Shown here: in pieces, positions 45,720 through 57,157 of the stretch | Numbering within the stretch: the stretch's first letter is position 1 | Layout: each line of letters starts with the position of its first letter | NCBI GenBank assembly: GCA_950022295.1 | Contig: OX465599.1 | Location: forward strand, 284,229,501 to 284,293,500 | DNA from: Bromus sterilis | Taxonomy: Eukaryota; Streptophyta; Magnoliopsida; Poales; Poaceae | DNA: 64,000 nucleotides | Direction of reading: 5' to 3' | The notes under the pieces: model-generated | Databases searched by the model: none | What the model was told of the DNA's origin: nothing | Seen by the model: only the letters and a program-made list of their open reading frames with translations | Translations under genes and position numbers: made by a program

Positions 45720-46318
45720 GCAGCACCAAGTGTAGTTGACATAAAGGTTCCTCCCGCGCCCGAATCTGACAGGTTCCGCGAGGTAAAGTTCAAGCCTGCA
45801 TAAAAAGTCTGGATAACCAGCCAAGTAGTCAAACCATGTGTAGGGCATTTCTTAACAAGAGATTTCATACGTTCCCAAGCTTGGGAAACGTGTTCATTAT
45901 CCAATTTATTAAAATTCATAATGTTACTTCTCAATTGGATAATTTTAGCAGGTGGGTAATACTTCCCAATAAAAGCATCTTTGCACTTATCCCAAGAATC
46001 TATGATATTCCTAGGCAAATATTGAAACCAGATTTTAGCTCCTTCCCTCAAATAGAAAGGAAAAAGCTTGGGCTTAACAACATCACCTTCTACTTCTTTA
46101 TTCTTTTGCATATCACATAATTCAACAAAATTATTCAAGTGTAAAGCAGCATCATCTCCAGCACCAGAAAATTGATCTCTCATAACAAGGTTTAGCAAAG
46201 CAGGTTTAATTTCATAAGAGGTAGCTGAAGTGGCAGGTGTGGCAATAGGAGTGCACATAAAGTCTTTGTTGTTGTGACTAGTGAAGTCACACAACTTGGT
46301 GTTTTCAGTGGAACCCAT
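45720..46318 (-). pseudogene. G0 gag N-terminal half (Athila-type)
   Basis: The minus-strand ATG at 46318 begins MGSTENTKLCDFTSHNNK. Typical retrotransposon gag blocks follow: LFPFYLREGAKIWFQYLPRN, KCKDAFIGKYYPPAKIIQLR, EHVSQAWERMKSLVKKCP and VIQTFYAGLNFTSR. The frame is open up to the solo LTR at 45719 and continues at 44059. Gag forms the virus-like particle around the element RNA. Confidence 0.8.
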
Positions 46319-46482
46319 AGTAGCAGCAAGTGTGGCAGATTTTTTTTGTAATTTTTTATATAGGAGACAAAGATAAAAACCGAAAGGTAAACTAACAAGA
46401 CTAAAAAGTAAAGGTAAAACCTAGTGGGCAACTCCCCTATCTTATCACTCGGAGTACCCGACAACGGCGCCAGAAATTTGCT
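46319..46482 (-). mobile_element. G0 leader with primer binding site
   Basis: The PBS on the minus strand (TGGCGCCGTTGTCGGG, 46472-46457) is complementary to the 3' end of tRNA-Asp, as in many Triticeae Athila-type elements, with one mismatch. It lies 10 bases inside the LTR end. The remainder is a T-rich leader ahead of the gag ATG at 46318. Confidence 0.75.
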
Positions 46483-46705
46483 TGATACACGAGAGAGGAT
46501 AATTGCTTCTCGCCCTTCGTTGGTTACCCCAAACGGAAGGTGAGATGCAGCGTAGCGGCAAGTTTCCCTCGGTGAAGATACTGAGGTTTTAAGATTGTAT
46601 CCTGTAGGACTATGAAAATGATAAGTAGGTGTCAGCGGCACAACTGACGTGGACCTGCACACAACACAAATAACTTTGCTCCCAACGAAGTTCAGAGAGG
46701 TTGTC
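46483..46705 (-). repeat. G0 5' LTR, fragment
   Basis: It starts TGATACACGAGAGAGG, like the 3' LTR at 8108 (TGATACGCGAGAGAGG), and is cut after TTGTC by an LTR beginning TGTGACGCC. Only 223 bp of the expected ~1630 remain. Confidence 0.85.
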
Positions 46706-46985
46706 TGTGACGCCCCCAAAATCAGACCGTGTACAGTAATCATGCACGCAAGGTACACGATCGAGATCAGGGACTCGCGGTGAGATATCACAACACAACT
46801 CTACAAATAAAATAATACAGGTTGTTTAATATGAGCCAGGGGCCACGAGGGCTCGAATACAACAGCTCAAGAGCACAAAGTCAGCAGAAGCAATAGTATC
46901 TGAGTACAAACACAAGGATACAAGGTTGCCTTAAGAAGGCTAGCACAAAATCAACACGATCGAAAAGGCGAGGCCTCCTGCCTTG
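46706..46985 (+). mobile_element. left part of an LTR starting TGTGACGCCC
   Basis: TGTGACGCCCCCAAAATCAG, GGGACTCGCGGTGAGATATC and AGCCAGGGGCCACGAGGGC are strings of a common Triticeae Gypsy LTR type. It is interrupted at 46986 by E1. Its continuation appears to be at 61061-61440. Confidence 0.65.
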
Positions 46986-48623
46986 TGATACGTCCAAAAC
47001 GTATCTATAATTTCTGCTTACTCCATGCTTGTTTTGTGTGATATTGCTATGATCTAGATACACTTTCATACACTTTTGATCATATTTGGACTAACCTATT
47101 AACTCAGTGCACCCCAGTGTCAGTTCCTGTTTTCTGCTATTTTTCTATTTCAGTTTTCCCCCATATAAAAAGTGCCAGAAAAATTCGGGAAAATTCAGAT
47201 AAAAAATCAGCGTGGAGGAAGCTTCGTGAAGAGCCTGGGAGGGGCCAGAGGGGAGCCAGGGGGGCCCAGGCGGCCACCCGGCGCGGCCCCACCCCTGGCC
47301 GCGCCAGGGGGGATCCTGGGGCCCCTGGTCCACCTCTGGCTGCCCCCCTTCTCCTATTTATTCTCCGTCACGGGGAAACTCCGAAGACAGAACCCTATTT
47401 CGCAAACTCGCCTCTGTTCCGCCGCCTCCGCGCTTTCGAGATCGGGAGCACCAGAAGACCTCTTCCCGGCACCCTGCCGGAGGGAGGATTGACCTCCGGG
47501 AGTCTCCTCTCCACCATGGATGCTCCCCGGATGTCTCGTAAGTAGTTTTCCCTGGACCATGGGTCCGTGATCAGTAGCTATGTGATGTTCTCCTCCCCTC
47601 TTTGAACTTCATTGTTTAGACCTCGTGAGCTGCCCTACATGATCGAGGCACTTTTGTAATATTTCTGCTATAGCTATGTTGAGTTTGATAGGATGTGATG
47701 GATTGTGAGATTATGTTCAGATTGTGATTGAGTAATATATTTGGTTCATATCTCTTATATTTTTGTTCCTAAGTAATACTTGCATGTTCTCCGTTGCTGT
47801 TTATTGCTTTGGCCAAGTAGTAGGTAGTGACTCCAAGAGGGAACGTTTTTCTCGATTGTGGGTTCATGCCCCCTGATGACTAGCTTGAATGACAGAAACA
47901 TGAGTCTAGGGGATGTGCTGTTGCCACAAGGGGGAAAACAACGGTGCTTGTAACCGTGGTTACAAGGATTGTTTACTTTACGCAGAGTTCTTTTAATGCA
48001 GTTGTCTGTTGCTTTGGGTTTACACTTTGGGTGGGGCTCGCAACTTAATACCAGCGAGATGTTCTGGATAGATATCTCAAGGTGGATGATTAGTAGTAGA
48101 TGCAGATGGATTTCGGTCTACTTATTTTGGCGTACTGCCCATGCTTTTGAACCTCGTCCTTTCTTTTGTAGCATAGTTAGCATTGCGGTGCGTTCTTAAT
48201 CCTGTCAATTGCCTTTGTGTAATTTGTTTACCTCGCATAGCAATTTTATCGTCTCTTGGGAGAGAGACATCACTAGCGAACATCACGTATCCCGGTCCAT
48301 ATCCTCATCATTGTTTACATGCTTATTTACTTTTCTGCTTTACTTTCAATTGCTATCATTATCCCTTGCATTTTATCCTTTGTGAACAACAAGACCGGAG
48401 AGATTGACAACCTCTCCGAACTTCGTTGGGAACAAAGTTATCGTGTCTGTGTGCAGGTTCGCATCAGTTGCGCCGCTGACACCTACTTATCATCTCTGGA
48501 GTCCTACTAGAGACGAACCTTGGTATCTTCACCGAGGGAAATTTGCTGCTGTGCTACATCACGCCTTCCACTTGGGGTTTACCAACGAAGGGAGAGAAAT
48601 CACTATCATCTTCTCGCACATCA
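46986..48623 (+). repeat. E1 5' LTR
   Basis: 1638 bp, TGATACGTCCAAAACGTATC to CTCGCACATCA. It has the GC palindrome GGCGCGGCC…GGCCGCGCC near 47280-47308 and a TATTTATT box near 47355. A splice-donor-like GTAAGT at 47538 and an acceptor-like TGTGCAG ending at 48456 are also present. Confidence 0.87.
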
Positions 48624-48634
48624 AGCCAAATTTC

Positions 48635-48652
48635 TGGTGCCGTTGCCGGGGA
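48635..48652 (+). other. E1 primer binding site (tRNA-Asp type)
   Basis: TGGTGCCGTTGCCGGGGA, 11 bases after the LTR end, matches the tRNA-Asp PBS used by Triticeae Athila-type elements except for one base. Confidence 0.8.
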
Positions 48653-48802
48653 CTCCGAGTGCTAAGATAGGGGAGTTGCACACTACCCTTTACCTTTGTT
48701 TTTTAGTCTTGTTAGTTTATCTTTCAGTTTTTATCTTTGTGTCTTTTATTAAAATTTACAAAAAAATTATTTATCTTGCTGTTATTAGTCCTCCTTGTTT
48801 AA

Positions 48803-49639
48803 ATGAACATGTTAGGGCTAGGTGCTTTCCGGGAATCGGAAGTTCTCGATTTCCATCAAAGGGATGGAGAAAATATGAAGAAGGCATGGGACAGAATTTC
48901 TGAAGCACATAAAAGAATTATGCCTTGGATATCTATAAAAATTGTGCTTAGAAATTTTTACCATGGTCTTTTTAAGTGGTGTAAACACTCTCTTGACATT
49001 ATAGCTGAAGGAGATTTTCTAGAGTGTGATGAAGATAGGGCTCTTGAGATTTTGCATAGTCTATCTAGTTATTTTGTTTATGATCGTAGTATTGACACTG
49101 TCATAGATAGACTTGCCATTATTGAAAAAAGACTGGATGCTCTAGATCTGGGGAAAGTAGAGGAACTTAAGCCCAACAAGAAAGAAATGTTGGAGATAGA
49201 TGATGATTGGGAGCCCTTTGTTAGGATTAGCATCTCTAACCAAGGCTTCCTTGCTCTTTGTGATATTGGATCCACAGTTTCTACTATGCGAAAAATAGTT
49301 TATGATTCTTTGAAGCTAGATATGGATAAATTATCATCTTATCATGAACATTCTAATGGAGATATTTCAGAGATTAAAGGAAAGGTAAAAGAAGTCCAAG
49401 TTGCATTCCTTCATAGGATTGCACCAATGGATTTCTTCATCATGGAGCCAAACCAAAGTAACATTCTGCTCGGTAGAGACTTCCTCCGTGCTATGAAAGG
49501 CTTCATTGATATTGGTAATAGGCACATACGCTTACGCGGTATGGCGAAAGGTAAGTATCTCTTTCCTAGTAAGAAGAAGAGTGAGCTTATTGAAAATCGA
49601 TTTGAAGGTTTTTATGACTCCGATCTTGGATACCCTTGA
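48803..49639 (+). CDS. E1 short gag-protease polyprotein, 278 aa, intact
   Basis: The ATG at 48803 is 150 bp after the PBS and the stop is at 49637-49639. The first ~110 residues resemble the C-terminal half of a gag core (MKKAWDRISEAHKRIMP, then VLRNFYHGL, LDIIAEGDFLECDEDRALEI). A linker follows (DRLAIIEKRLDALDL). From ~130 comes a retropepsin-like domain: FLALCDIGSTVSTM at the active-site place, where the usual D-[ST]-G-A reads D-I-G-S, and NILLGRDFLRAMKGF as the second landmark. The basic tail ends DSDLGYP. It is much shorter than the G0 gag-protease (~680 codons) and differs in sequence, although the LTRs are alike. No zinc knuckle is seen. It could be expressed but probably lacks part of gag. 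Confidence 0.7.
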   Translation: MNMLGLGAFRESEVLDFHQRDGENMKKAWDRISEAHKRIMPWISIKIVLRNFYHGLFKWCKHSLDIIAEGDFLECDEDRALEILHSLSSYFVYDRSIDTVIDRLAIIEKRLDALDLGKVEELKPNKKEMLEIDDDWEPFVRISISNQGFLALCDIGSTVSTMRKIVYDSLKLDMDKLSSYHEHSNGDISEIKGKVKEVQVAFLHRIAPMDFFIMEPNQSNILLGRDFLRAMKGFIDIGNRHIRLRGMAKGKYLFPSKKKSELIENRFEGFYDSDLGYP

Positions 49640-52324
49640 TTCTTCTTTTTGCATCATGCCTAGCTAATGGCTTTAAAGAAGCGCTTTCGGGAGGCAGCCC
49701 GCAACGAATTTAGGTTTTTATTTTTGCTTTTGTTGTGTCTTGATGATTGTTACTACTGTAGCAACATCATTGTATCTTTATTTTTCAACTTTGTGCCAAC
49801 TTATAGCCTCTTACGGCAAGGGAAGTAAAAGTTGTGACATGCTGTCCAGAAAACAGATTCTGTCCTCGTGACCAGAAAAATTCCAGAAAACTCCCAATTC
49901 ATCTTTTTGAGCTGAATTTTTTACATAGTATGCTCTATACAATTACGAAACTTCCGTATGTTCTGATTTTTTTGATTTGAGTTGCAGAAGTGCCCCTAAA
50001 AAATTCGTTACTATCTTCTGTTCTGTTTTTTACAGATTCTGCCACGTTTTGTCTCTCCTAACTTTTGAAAACCTTAAGCTTGCTTTTTCTTTGCAAATTT
50101 TTTTTTGCACTCTTGAGAAACAGTAGCTCTTCAAGAATATCTTTATATCCAGTGGAAAAATATATTTATTAAGGGTAATAACCTCTCTAATCAGCTTATG
50201 ATGAGTTATGTATGAAGGGTGTTTTCAAGTGTGCGATGGAAGATGATGAAAGAAGATCCAGGAGTGTCAAGCGCTCAAGCTTGGGGATGCCCCCATGCAT
50301 CCCCAATAAATATTCAAGGAGACTCAAGCGTCTAAGCTTGTGGATGCCCCCGTGCATCCCCTTCTCCATCAACAATCATCAGTTCGTCCTTCGTCTCACT
50401 ATATTTTTATCACTTCATGCGTTATGTGCTATGCTTGGAGCGTCTCGCTCTTAGTTTTTTTTAGTTTTCTTTAGTTTTGCTTGCTGTTCATAACAAGTTA
50501 GATCCTGTCTTACTTTGTGTGGGAGAGAAACACGCTCCACTTTCAAAATCTAGAACACGTCATAGGATTTTTCCTGCTTATCTTTTTGTTGTTGTGTGTT
50601 CTTTATCTTTTCATAGCTACTACCTTGTTTAGTTTTAGTTTTAGTTTGTCTTTAGCAAGAGCCTTGGCTTTTGTTTAGTTTGTTGCTGGAACTCTTTTTA
50701 GTTTTCATGTTTATCTTGTTCAGAAAGTTGGTTGTTGCACTGAGTTGTGTCTTGTTTTGAGAAGTAGGTAATTGAAGTTTCTATTTAATTCTAGTAGTAA
50801 CTTGCAATAGTTTTGAAGTATGATGTGAGTAATGTTTGAAATTTTGGTGTCAAGATATCTAGCCTATTAGTGGTAGGTGTCGTATTTTGGGCAATCCGTG
50901 TGTATTTTGAAAACCTACAAAACTAGTTGAGAACTCTAGCTACTAGATGGATCATTACTCTTCTAAGGAGTTGAATATCAGAGAACACTCACGTACCATG
51001 AGTCGAGGATGCACAAGGATACCCAAACCCCCATACACTCCTCCTCGGGGTACTTGTATCTTTGTGAACCTCCTTAATAGATTGAGAGTTACCGATAATA
51101 AGTGCATGAGTTCTTCGGACTAATGTAAGTATTGAAAGTTGACACTTCCACCTTCCCATATTTTGCTAGCCTCTCATGTGCCGATGCATTGCCTTCTTCT
51201 CACTCCGAGAGTTGGTGTCCACCTTCGCCGGTACATCCAAACCCTTGGCATGATACGCTCTGTCATCATAAACCTACTTATATCTTTCCTCAAAACAGCC
51301 ACCATACCTACCTATCAAGGCATTTCCATAGCCTTTCCGAGTTATATTGCCATGCAACATCCACCTCTTCATGACTTGATCTTCATGTATTACATGTTCC
51401 CGCTACACTGGCAGCGACATACATTTCATACATCATGTAGTTGCATCTTCTTTATGATTTTGAGTACCTTGTAAAGTGTGAAAGATCTCCTTTACCTTCT
51501 TGTAAAATAGAGTGTTGCCCTTAAGTGAGGAAAAGATCCCAAAGTGGACACATTAAAAGATCCCAAAGAGGACAAATGATAGTTAAATAGAAAGAGCCAT
51601 TGAGGCCACCAAAAAAATACAAAAAATTAGAAAAAAGAGAAAAAGAAATAAAAGGACAGAAAGGGGCAACACTACTATCCTTATGAGAGATCCACACTAG
51701 TACTCCCTTTATACCCTTGTACTCCATAGAGATGATTATCTTGCATATAGTTCCATTGGAGAGCTTCTTAGCTCGTATGTGCATCCGTTGCATGGCAATC
51801 CCTACTCCTCGCATCATATCTATCATTTGGCATCTCTTGCCTATGATTGTCCTCCACCATACTTCTCTCTTTGCCATCCTAAGTGTCAACTCTCGTGCTT
51901 ACGCTCATACATTGCATGAGTGCTCAAAATATCGAAAAGGAGTGGATCAAATTGACTTGTACCTGGCTAGTGGTCTGGGGACGAGTCAAGATAAGATTCC
52001 AAAGAGGACCAAGTGTGAAACTTTAGTAGATTGAGTTCTCAACACAAAAATACTTTTTCTCGTATTCCCTATCCTCCTTCTTGCACGCAAACACCATTTG
52101 GAGACATTCGAGTCACGGACAATGAGAGCTCTTGCACCTAATGTTCTTTTGTTACTTGTTTCAATGCTAATATAGACTCTTGCATGTTATGACTTGAATT
52201 GAATCTCTAGCCTTGATTGTTTTACTTTTCAAAGTTCTTTTATGGTTGCTAGCATGCCACCACAGAAATTATGCTTTTATCATTTACCTACTCGAGGACG
52301 AGCAGGAATTAAGCTTGGGGATGT
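49640..52324 (+). mobile_element. E1 non-coding 3' region
   Basis: No pol motifs. Landmarks are the hairpin CGGGAGGCAGCCCG at 49688-49701, two PPT-like hairpin repeats at 50277-50304 and 50334-50360, and the PPT AAGCTTGGGGATGT at 52311-52324. Short frames at 50212-50454 and 51132-51474 are also open in E2, but the two copies are close relatives, so this is weak evidence of coding. Confidence 0.7.
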
Positions 52325-52807
52325 TGATACGTCCAAAACGTATATATAATTTCTGCTTGCTCCATGCTTGTTTTGTGTGATAATTCTATGATCTAGATAC
52401 ACTTTCATACACTTTTGATCATATTTAGACTAACCTATTAACTCAGTGCACCCCAGTGCCAGTTCCTGTTTTCTGCTGTTTTTCTATTTCAGTTTTCCCC
52501 CATATAAAAAGTGCCAGAAAAATTCGGGAAAATTCAGATAAAAAATCAGCGTGGAGGAAGCTTCGCGAAGAGCCCGGGAGGGGCCAGAGGGGAGCCAGGG
52601 GGCCAGGCGGACACCCGGCGCGGCCCCACCCCTGGCCGCGCCAGGGGGGCGCCTGGGGCCCCTGGTCCACCTTTGGCTGCCCCCCTTCTCCTATTTATTC
52701 TCCGTCACGGGGAAACTCCGAAGACAGAACCCTATTTTGCAAACTCGCCTCTGTTCCGCCGCCGCCGCGCTTCCGAGATCGGGAGCACCAGAAGACCTCT
52801 TCCCGGC
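52325..52807 (+). repeat. E1 3' LTR, truncated
   Basis: It starts TGATACGTCCAAAACGTATA directly after the PPT and matches the 5' LTR until CTTCCCGGC near 52807. There it switches to an LTR in the opposite orientation. Confidence 0.83.
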
Positions 52808-54427
52808 TGATGGCTTCTCGCCCTTCGTTGGTTTCCCCAAGTGGAAGGTTTGAGATGTAGTGTAGCAGAAGTTTTCCCTCGGTGAAGATACCAAGATTTG
52901 TCTCCAGCAGGACTCCAGAGATGATAAGTAGGTGTCAGCGGCGCAACTGACGCGGACCTGCACACAGACAAAGATAACTTTGTTCCCAACGAAGTTCAGA
53001 GACGTTGTCAATCTCTCCGGTCTTGTTGTTTACAAAGGATAAACGCACGGGATAATGATAGCAAATAAAAGCAGTAAAGTAAATGTAGCGTGGAAACAGT
53101 GATAAGGATATGGACCGGGATACGTGATGTTCGCTAGTGATGTCTCTCTCCCAAAAGACGATAAAATTTCTATGCGAGGTAAACAAATTACAGAAAGGCA
53201 ATTGACGGGATTATGAACGCACCGTAATGCTGACTATGCTACAAAAGAAAGGAAGAGGTTCAAAAGCACGGGCAGTACGCCAAAATAAGTAGACCGAAAT
53301 CCATCTGCATCTACTACTAATCATCCACCTTGAGATATCTATCTAGAACATCACGCTGGTATTAAGTTGCGAGCCCCACCCAAAGTGTAAACCCAAAGCA
53401 ACAGACAACTGCATTAAAAAGAACTCTGCGTAAAGTAAACAATCCTTGTAACCGCTGTTACAAGCACCGTTGTTTTCCCCCTTGTGGCAACATCACATCC
53501 CCTAGACTCATGTTTCTGTCACTCAAGCATGTCATCGGGGGGGGGGCATGAACCCACAATCTAGCACAACGTTCCCTCTTGGAGTTACTACCTACTACTT
53601 GGCCAAAGCAATAAACAACAACGAAGAACATGCAAGAATTACTTAGGAGCAAAAATATAAGAGATAAAAACCAAATATATTACTCTATCACAATCTGAAC
53701 ATAATCTCATAATCCATCAGATCCTCTCAAACTCAACATAGCAATAGCAGAAATATTACAAAGGTGCCTCGATCATGTAGGGCAGCTCACGAGGTCTAAA
53801 CAATGAAGATCAAAGAGGGGAGGAGAACATCACATAGCTACTGATCACGGACCCATGGTCCAAGGAAAACTACTCACGAGACATCCGGGGACCATCCATG
53901 GTGGAGAGGAGACTCCCGGAGGTCAATCCTCCCTCCGGCAGGGTGCCGGGAAGAGGTCTTCTGGTGTTCCCGATCTTGGAAGCGCGGCGGCGGCGGAACA
54001 GAGGCGAGTTCGCGGAATAGGGTTCTGCTTCTGGAGTTTTCCCGTAACGGGGGATAAATAGGCGAAGGGGGGCAACCAGAGGTGGACCAGGGGCCCCAGG
54101 CGCCCCCTGGCGCGGCCAGAGGTGGGGCCGCGCCGGGTGGCCGCCTGGGCCCCCTGGCTCCCCTCTGGCCCCTCCCGGGCTCTTCTCGAAGCTTCCTGTA
54201 CGCTGATTTTTCTTGTATTTTCCCCGGAATTTTTCTGGCACTTTTTATATGGGGGAAAACTGAAATAGAAAAACACCAGAAAACAGGAACTGGCACTGGG
54301 GTGCACTGAGTTAATAGGTTAGTCCAAATAGGATCAAAAGTGTATGAAAGTGTATCTAGATCATAGCAATATCACACAAAACATGCATGGAGCAAGCATA
54401 AATTATAGATACGTTTTGGACGTATCA
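52808..54427 (-). repeat. E2 3' LTR
   Basis: On the minus strand it starts TGATACGTCCAAAACGTATC at 54427. It contains the GC palindrome near 54108-54137. The LTR end at 52808 is joined to the truncated E1 LTR, making a head-on LTR junction. Confidence 0.82.
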
Positions 54428-57157
54428 ACATCCCCAAGCTTAATTCCTGCTCGTCCTCGAGTAGGTAAATGATAACGGCATAATTTCTGTGGTGACATGC
54501 TAGCAACCATATAAGAACTTTGAAAAGTAAAGAAATCAAGGCTAGAAATTCAATTCAAGTCATAACATGCAAGAGTCTATATTAGCATTGAAACAAGTAA
54601 CAAAAGAACATTAGGTGCAAGAGCTCTCGTTGTCCGTGACTCGAATGTCTCCAAATGGTGGTTGCGTGCAAGAAGGGGGATAGGAAATATGAGAAAAGGT
54701 ATTTTTGTGTTGAGAACTCAATCTACTAAAGTTTCACACTTGGTCTTCTTTGGAATCTTATCTTGACTCGTCCCCAGACCACTAGCCAGGTACAAGCCAA
54801 TTTGATCCACTCCTTCTCGATATTTTGAGCACTCATGCAATGGATGAGCGTAAGCACGAGAGTTGACACTTAGGATGGAAAAGAGAGAATATGGTGGAGG
54901 AGGAAGACAAAAAGGATGAGAAAGGCTCACATCAATGAGGACAATCATCGGCAAGAGATGCCAAATGATAGATATGATGTGAGGAGTAGGGATTGCCATG
55001 CAAAGGATGCACATACGAGCTAAGAAGCTCTCCAATGGAACTATATGCAAAATGATCATCTCTATGGAGTACAAAGATATAGAGGAAGTACTAGTGTGGA
55101 TCTCTCAAAAGGATAGTAGTGTTGCCCCTTTCTCTCTTTTTATTTCTTTTTTCTCTTTTTTTATTTTTTTTTATTTTTTTGTGGCCTCAATGGCTCTTTC
55201 TATCTAACTCTCATTTGTCCTCTTCGGGATCTTTTAATGTGTCCACTTTGGGATCTTTTCCTCACTTAAGGGCAACACTCTATTTTACAAGAAGGTAAAG
55301 GAGATCTTTCACACTTTACAAGGTACTCAAAACATAAAGAAGATGTAATTATCATGATGTATGCAATGTATGCCTCTGCCAGTGTAGCAGGAACATGTAT
55401 GACATGAAGATCAAGTCATGAAGAGGTGGATGTTGCATGGCAATATAACTCGGAAAGGCTATGGAAATGCCTTGATAGGTAGGTATGGTGGCTGTTTTGA
55501 GGAAAGATATAAGTAGGTTTATGATGACAGAGCGTATCATGCCAAGGGTTTGGATGTACCGGCGAAGGTGGACACCAACTCTCGGAGTGAGAAGAAGGCA
55601 ATGCATCGGCACAAGAGAGGCTAGCAAAATATGGGAAGGTGGAAGTGCCAACTTTCAATACTTACATTAGTCCGAAGAACTCATGCACTTATTATCGCTA
55701 ACTCTCAATCTAATAAGGAGGTTCACAAAGAGACAAGTACCCCGAGGAGGAGTGTATGGGGGTTTGGTTATCCTTGTGCATCCTCGACTCATGGTACGTG
55801 AGTGTTCTCTGATATTCGACCCCTCAGAAGAGTAATGATCCATCTAGTAGCTAGAGTTCTCAACTAGTTTTTGTAGGTTTTGAAAATACACACAGATTGC
55901 CCAAAATACGACACCTATCACTAATAGGCTAGAGCTCTTGACACCAAAAGTTCAAACATTACTCACATCAATACCTCAAAACTATTGCAAGCTACTACTA
56001 GAATTAAATAGCAACCTCAATCACCTACTTCTCAAAACAAGACGCAACTAAGTGCAGCAATCAACTCTCTTTAACAAGATAAACATGAAAACTAAAAAGA
56101 GTTCCAGCAACAAACTAAGCAAAAGCCAAGGCTCTTGCTAAAGACAAACTAAAACTAAGACTAAACATGGCAGTAGCTATGGAAAGATAAAGAACACACA
56201 ACAACAAAAAGATAGGCATGAAGAATCCTATGATCTGTTCTAAATTTTTAAAGCGGAGCGTGTTTCTCTCCCACACAAATTAAGACAGGATCTAACTTGT
56301 TATGAACAGCAAGCAAATCTAAAGAAAACTAAAAACAAAACCTAAGAGTGAGACGCTCCAAGCATAGCACAGAACACATGAAGTGATAAAAATATAGTGA
56401 GACGAAGGACGAACTGATGATTGTTGATGGAGAAGGGGATGCACGGGGGCATCCCCAAGCTTAGATGCTTGAGTCTCCTTGAATATTTATTGGGGATGCA
56501 TGGGGGCATCCCCAAGCTTGAGCGCTTGACACTCCTGGATCTTCTTTCATCATCTTCCATCGCACACTTGAAAACTCCCTTCATACATAACTCATCATAA
56601 GCTGATTAGAGAGGTTAGTACCCTTAATAAATAATTTTTCTCCACTGGATATAAAGATATTCTTGAAGAGCTAATGTTTCTCAAGATTGCCAAAACGTTT
56701 TTGCAAAGAAAAAGCAAGCTTAAGGTTTGCAAAAGTTAGGAGAGACAAAACGTGGCAGAATCTGTGAAAAACAGAACAGCAGATAGTAACGAATTTTTTA
56801 GGGGCACTTCTGCAACTCAAATCAAAAAACTCAGAACATACGGAAGTTTCGTAATTGTATAGAGCATACTGTGTAAAAATGTCAGCTCAAAAAGATGAAT
56901 TGGGAGTTTTCTGGAATTTTTCTGGTCACGAGGACAGAATCTGTTTTCTGGACAGCATGCCACATCTTTTACTTCCCTTGGTGTAAGAGGCTATAACTTG
57001 GCACAAAGTTGAAAAATAAAGATACAATGATGTTGCTAAAGTAGTAACAAACATCAAGACACAACAAAAGAAAAAATAAACACCTAAATTCGTTACGGGC
57101 TGCCTCCCGAAAGCGCTTCTTTAAAGCCATTAGCTAGGCATGATGCAAAAAGAAGAA
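54428..57157 (-). mobile_element. E2 non-coding 3' region
   Basis: It has the PPT next to the LTR (minus strand 54441-54428), PPT-like hairpins around 56434-56520, and the post-protease hairpin at 57109-57096. It covers the ~860 bp that G0 lacks beside its Copia insertion. Confidence 0.75.

Larger units (their letters stand above)
8108..46705 (-). mobile_element. G0: Athila-type Gypsy retrotransposon, gag-protease only, with three later insertions
   Basis: On the minus strand the order is: broken 5' LTR (46705-46483), PBS, gag, aspartic protease, long non-coding 3' region, PPT, 3' LTR (9741-8108). Both LTRs share the unusual terminus TGATACRCGAGAGAGG (as written on the plus strand). Insertions are a Copia element with flanking loss (10916-20775), a Tekay chromovirus (21946-43059) and a solo LTR (44060-45719). 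The gag-protease frame has nonsense codons at 43864-43862 and 43300-43298. No reverse transcriptase, RNase H or integrase is visible between protease and 3' LTR. Confidence 0.8.
46986..52807 (+). mobile_element. E1: Gypsy LTR element with an intact gag-protease ORF and no RT or integrase
   Basis: 5' LTR 46986-48623, PBS 48635-48652, ORF 48803-49639, non-coding 3' region, PPT 52311-52324, and a 3' LTR truncated at about 52807. The internal region is 3.7 kb. After the 278-aa ORF I find no reverse transcriptase, RNase H or integrase motif in any frame, so the element depends on enzymes supplied by relatives. Confidence 0.83.

Noticed and set aside
51132..51474. Hydrophobic frames in the E1 3' region, also open in E2 and E3, considered as an env-like gene
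   Set aside because: Two overlapping frames are open together and the copies are closely related. The segment matches a region I know as non-coding in Sabrina/WHAM-type elements. No signal peptide plus membrane layout is clear.
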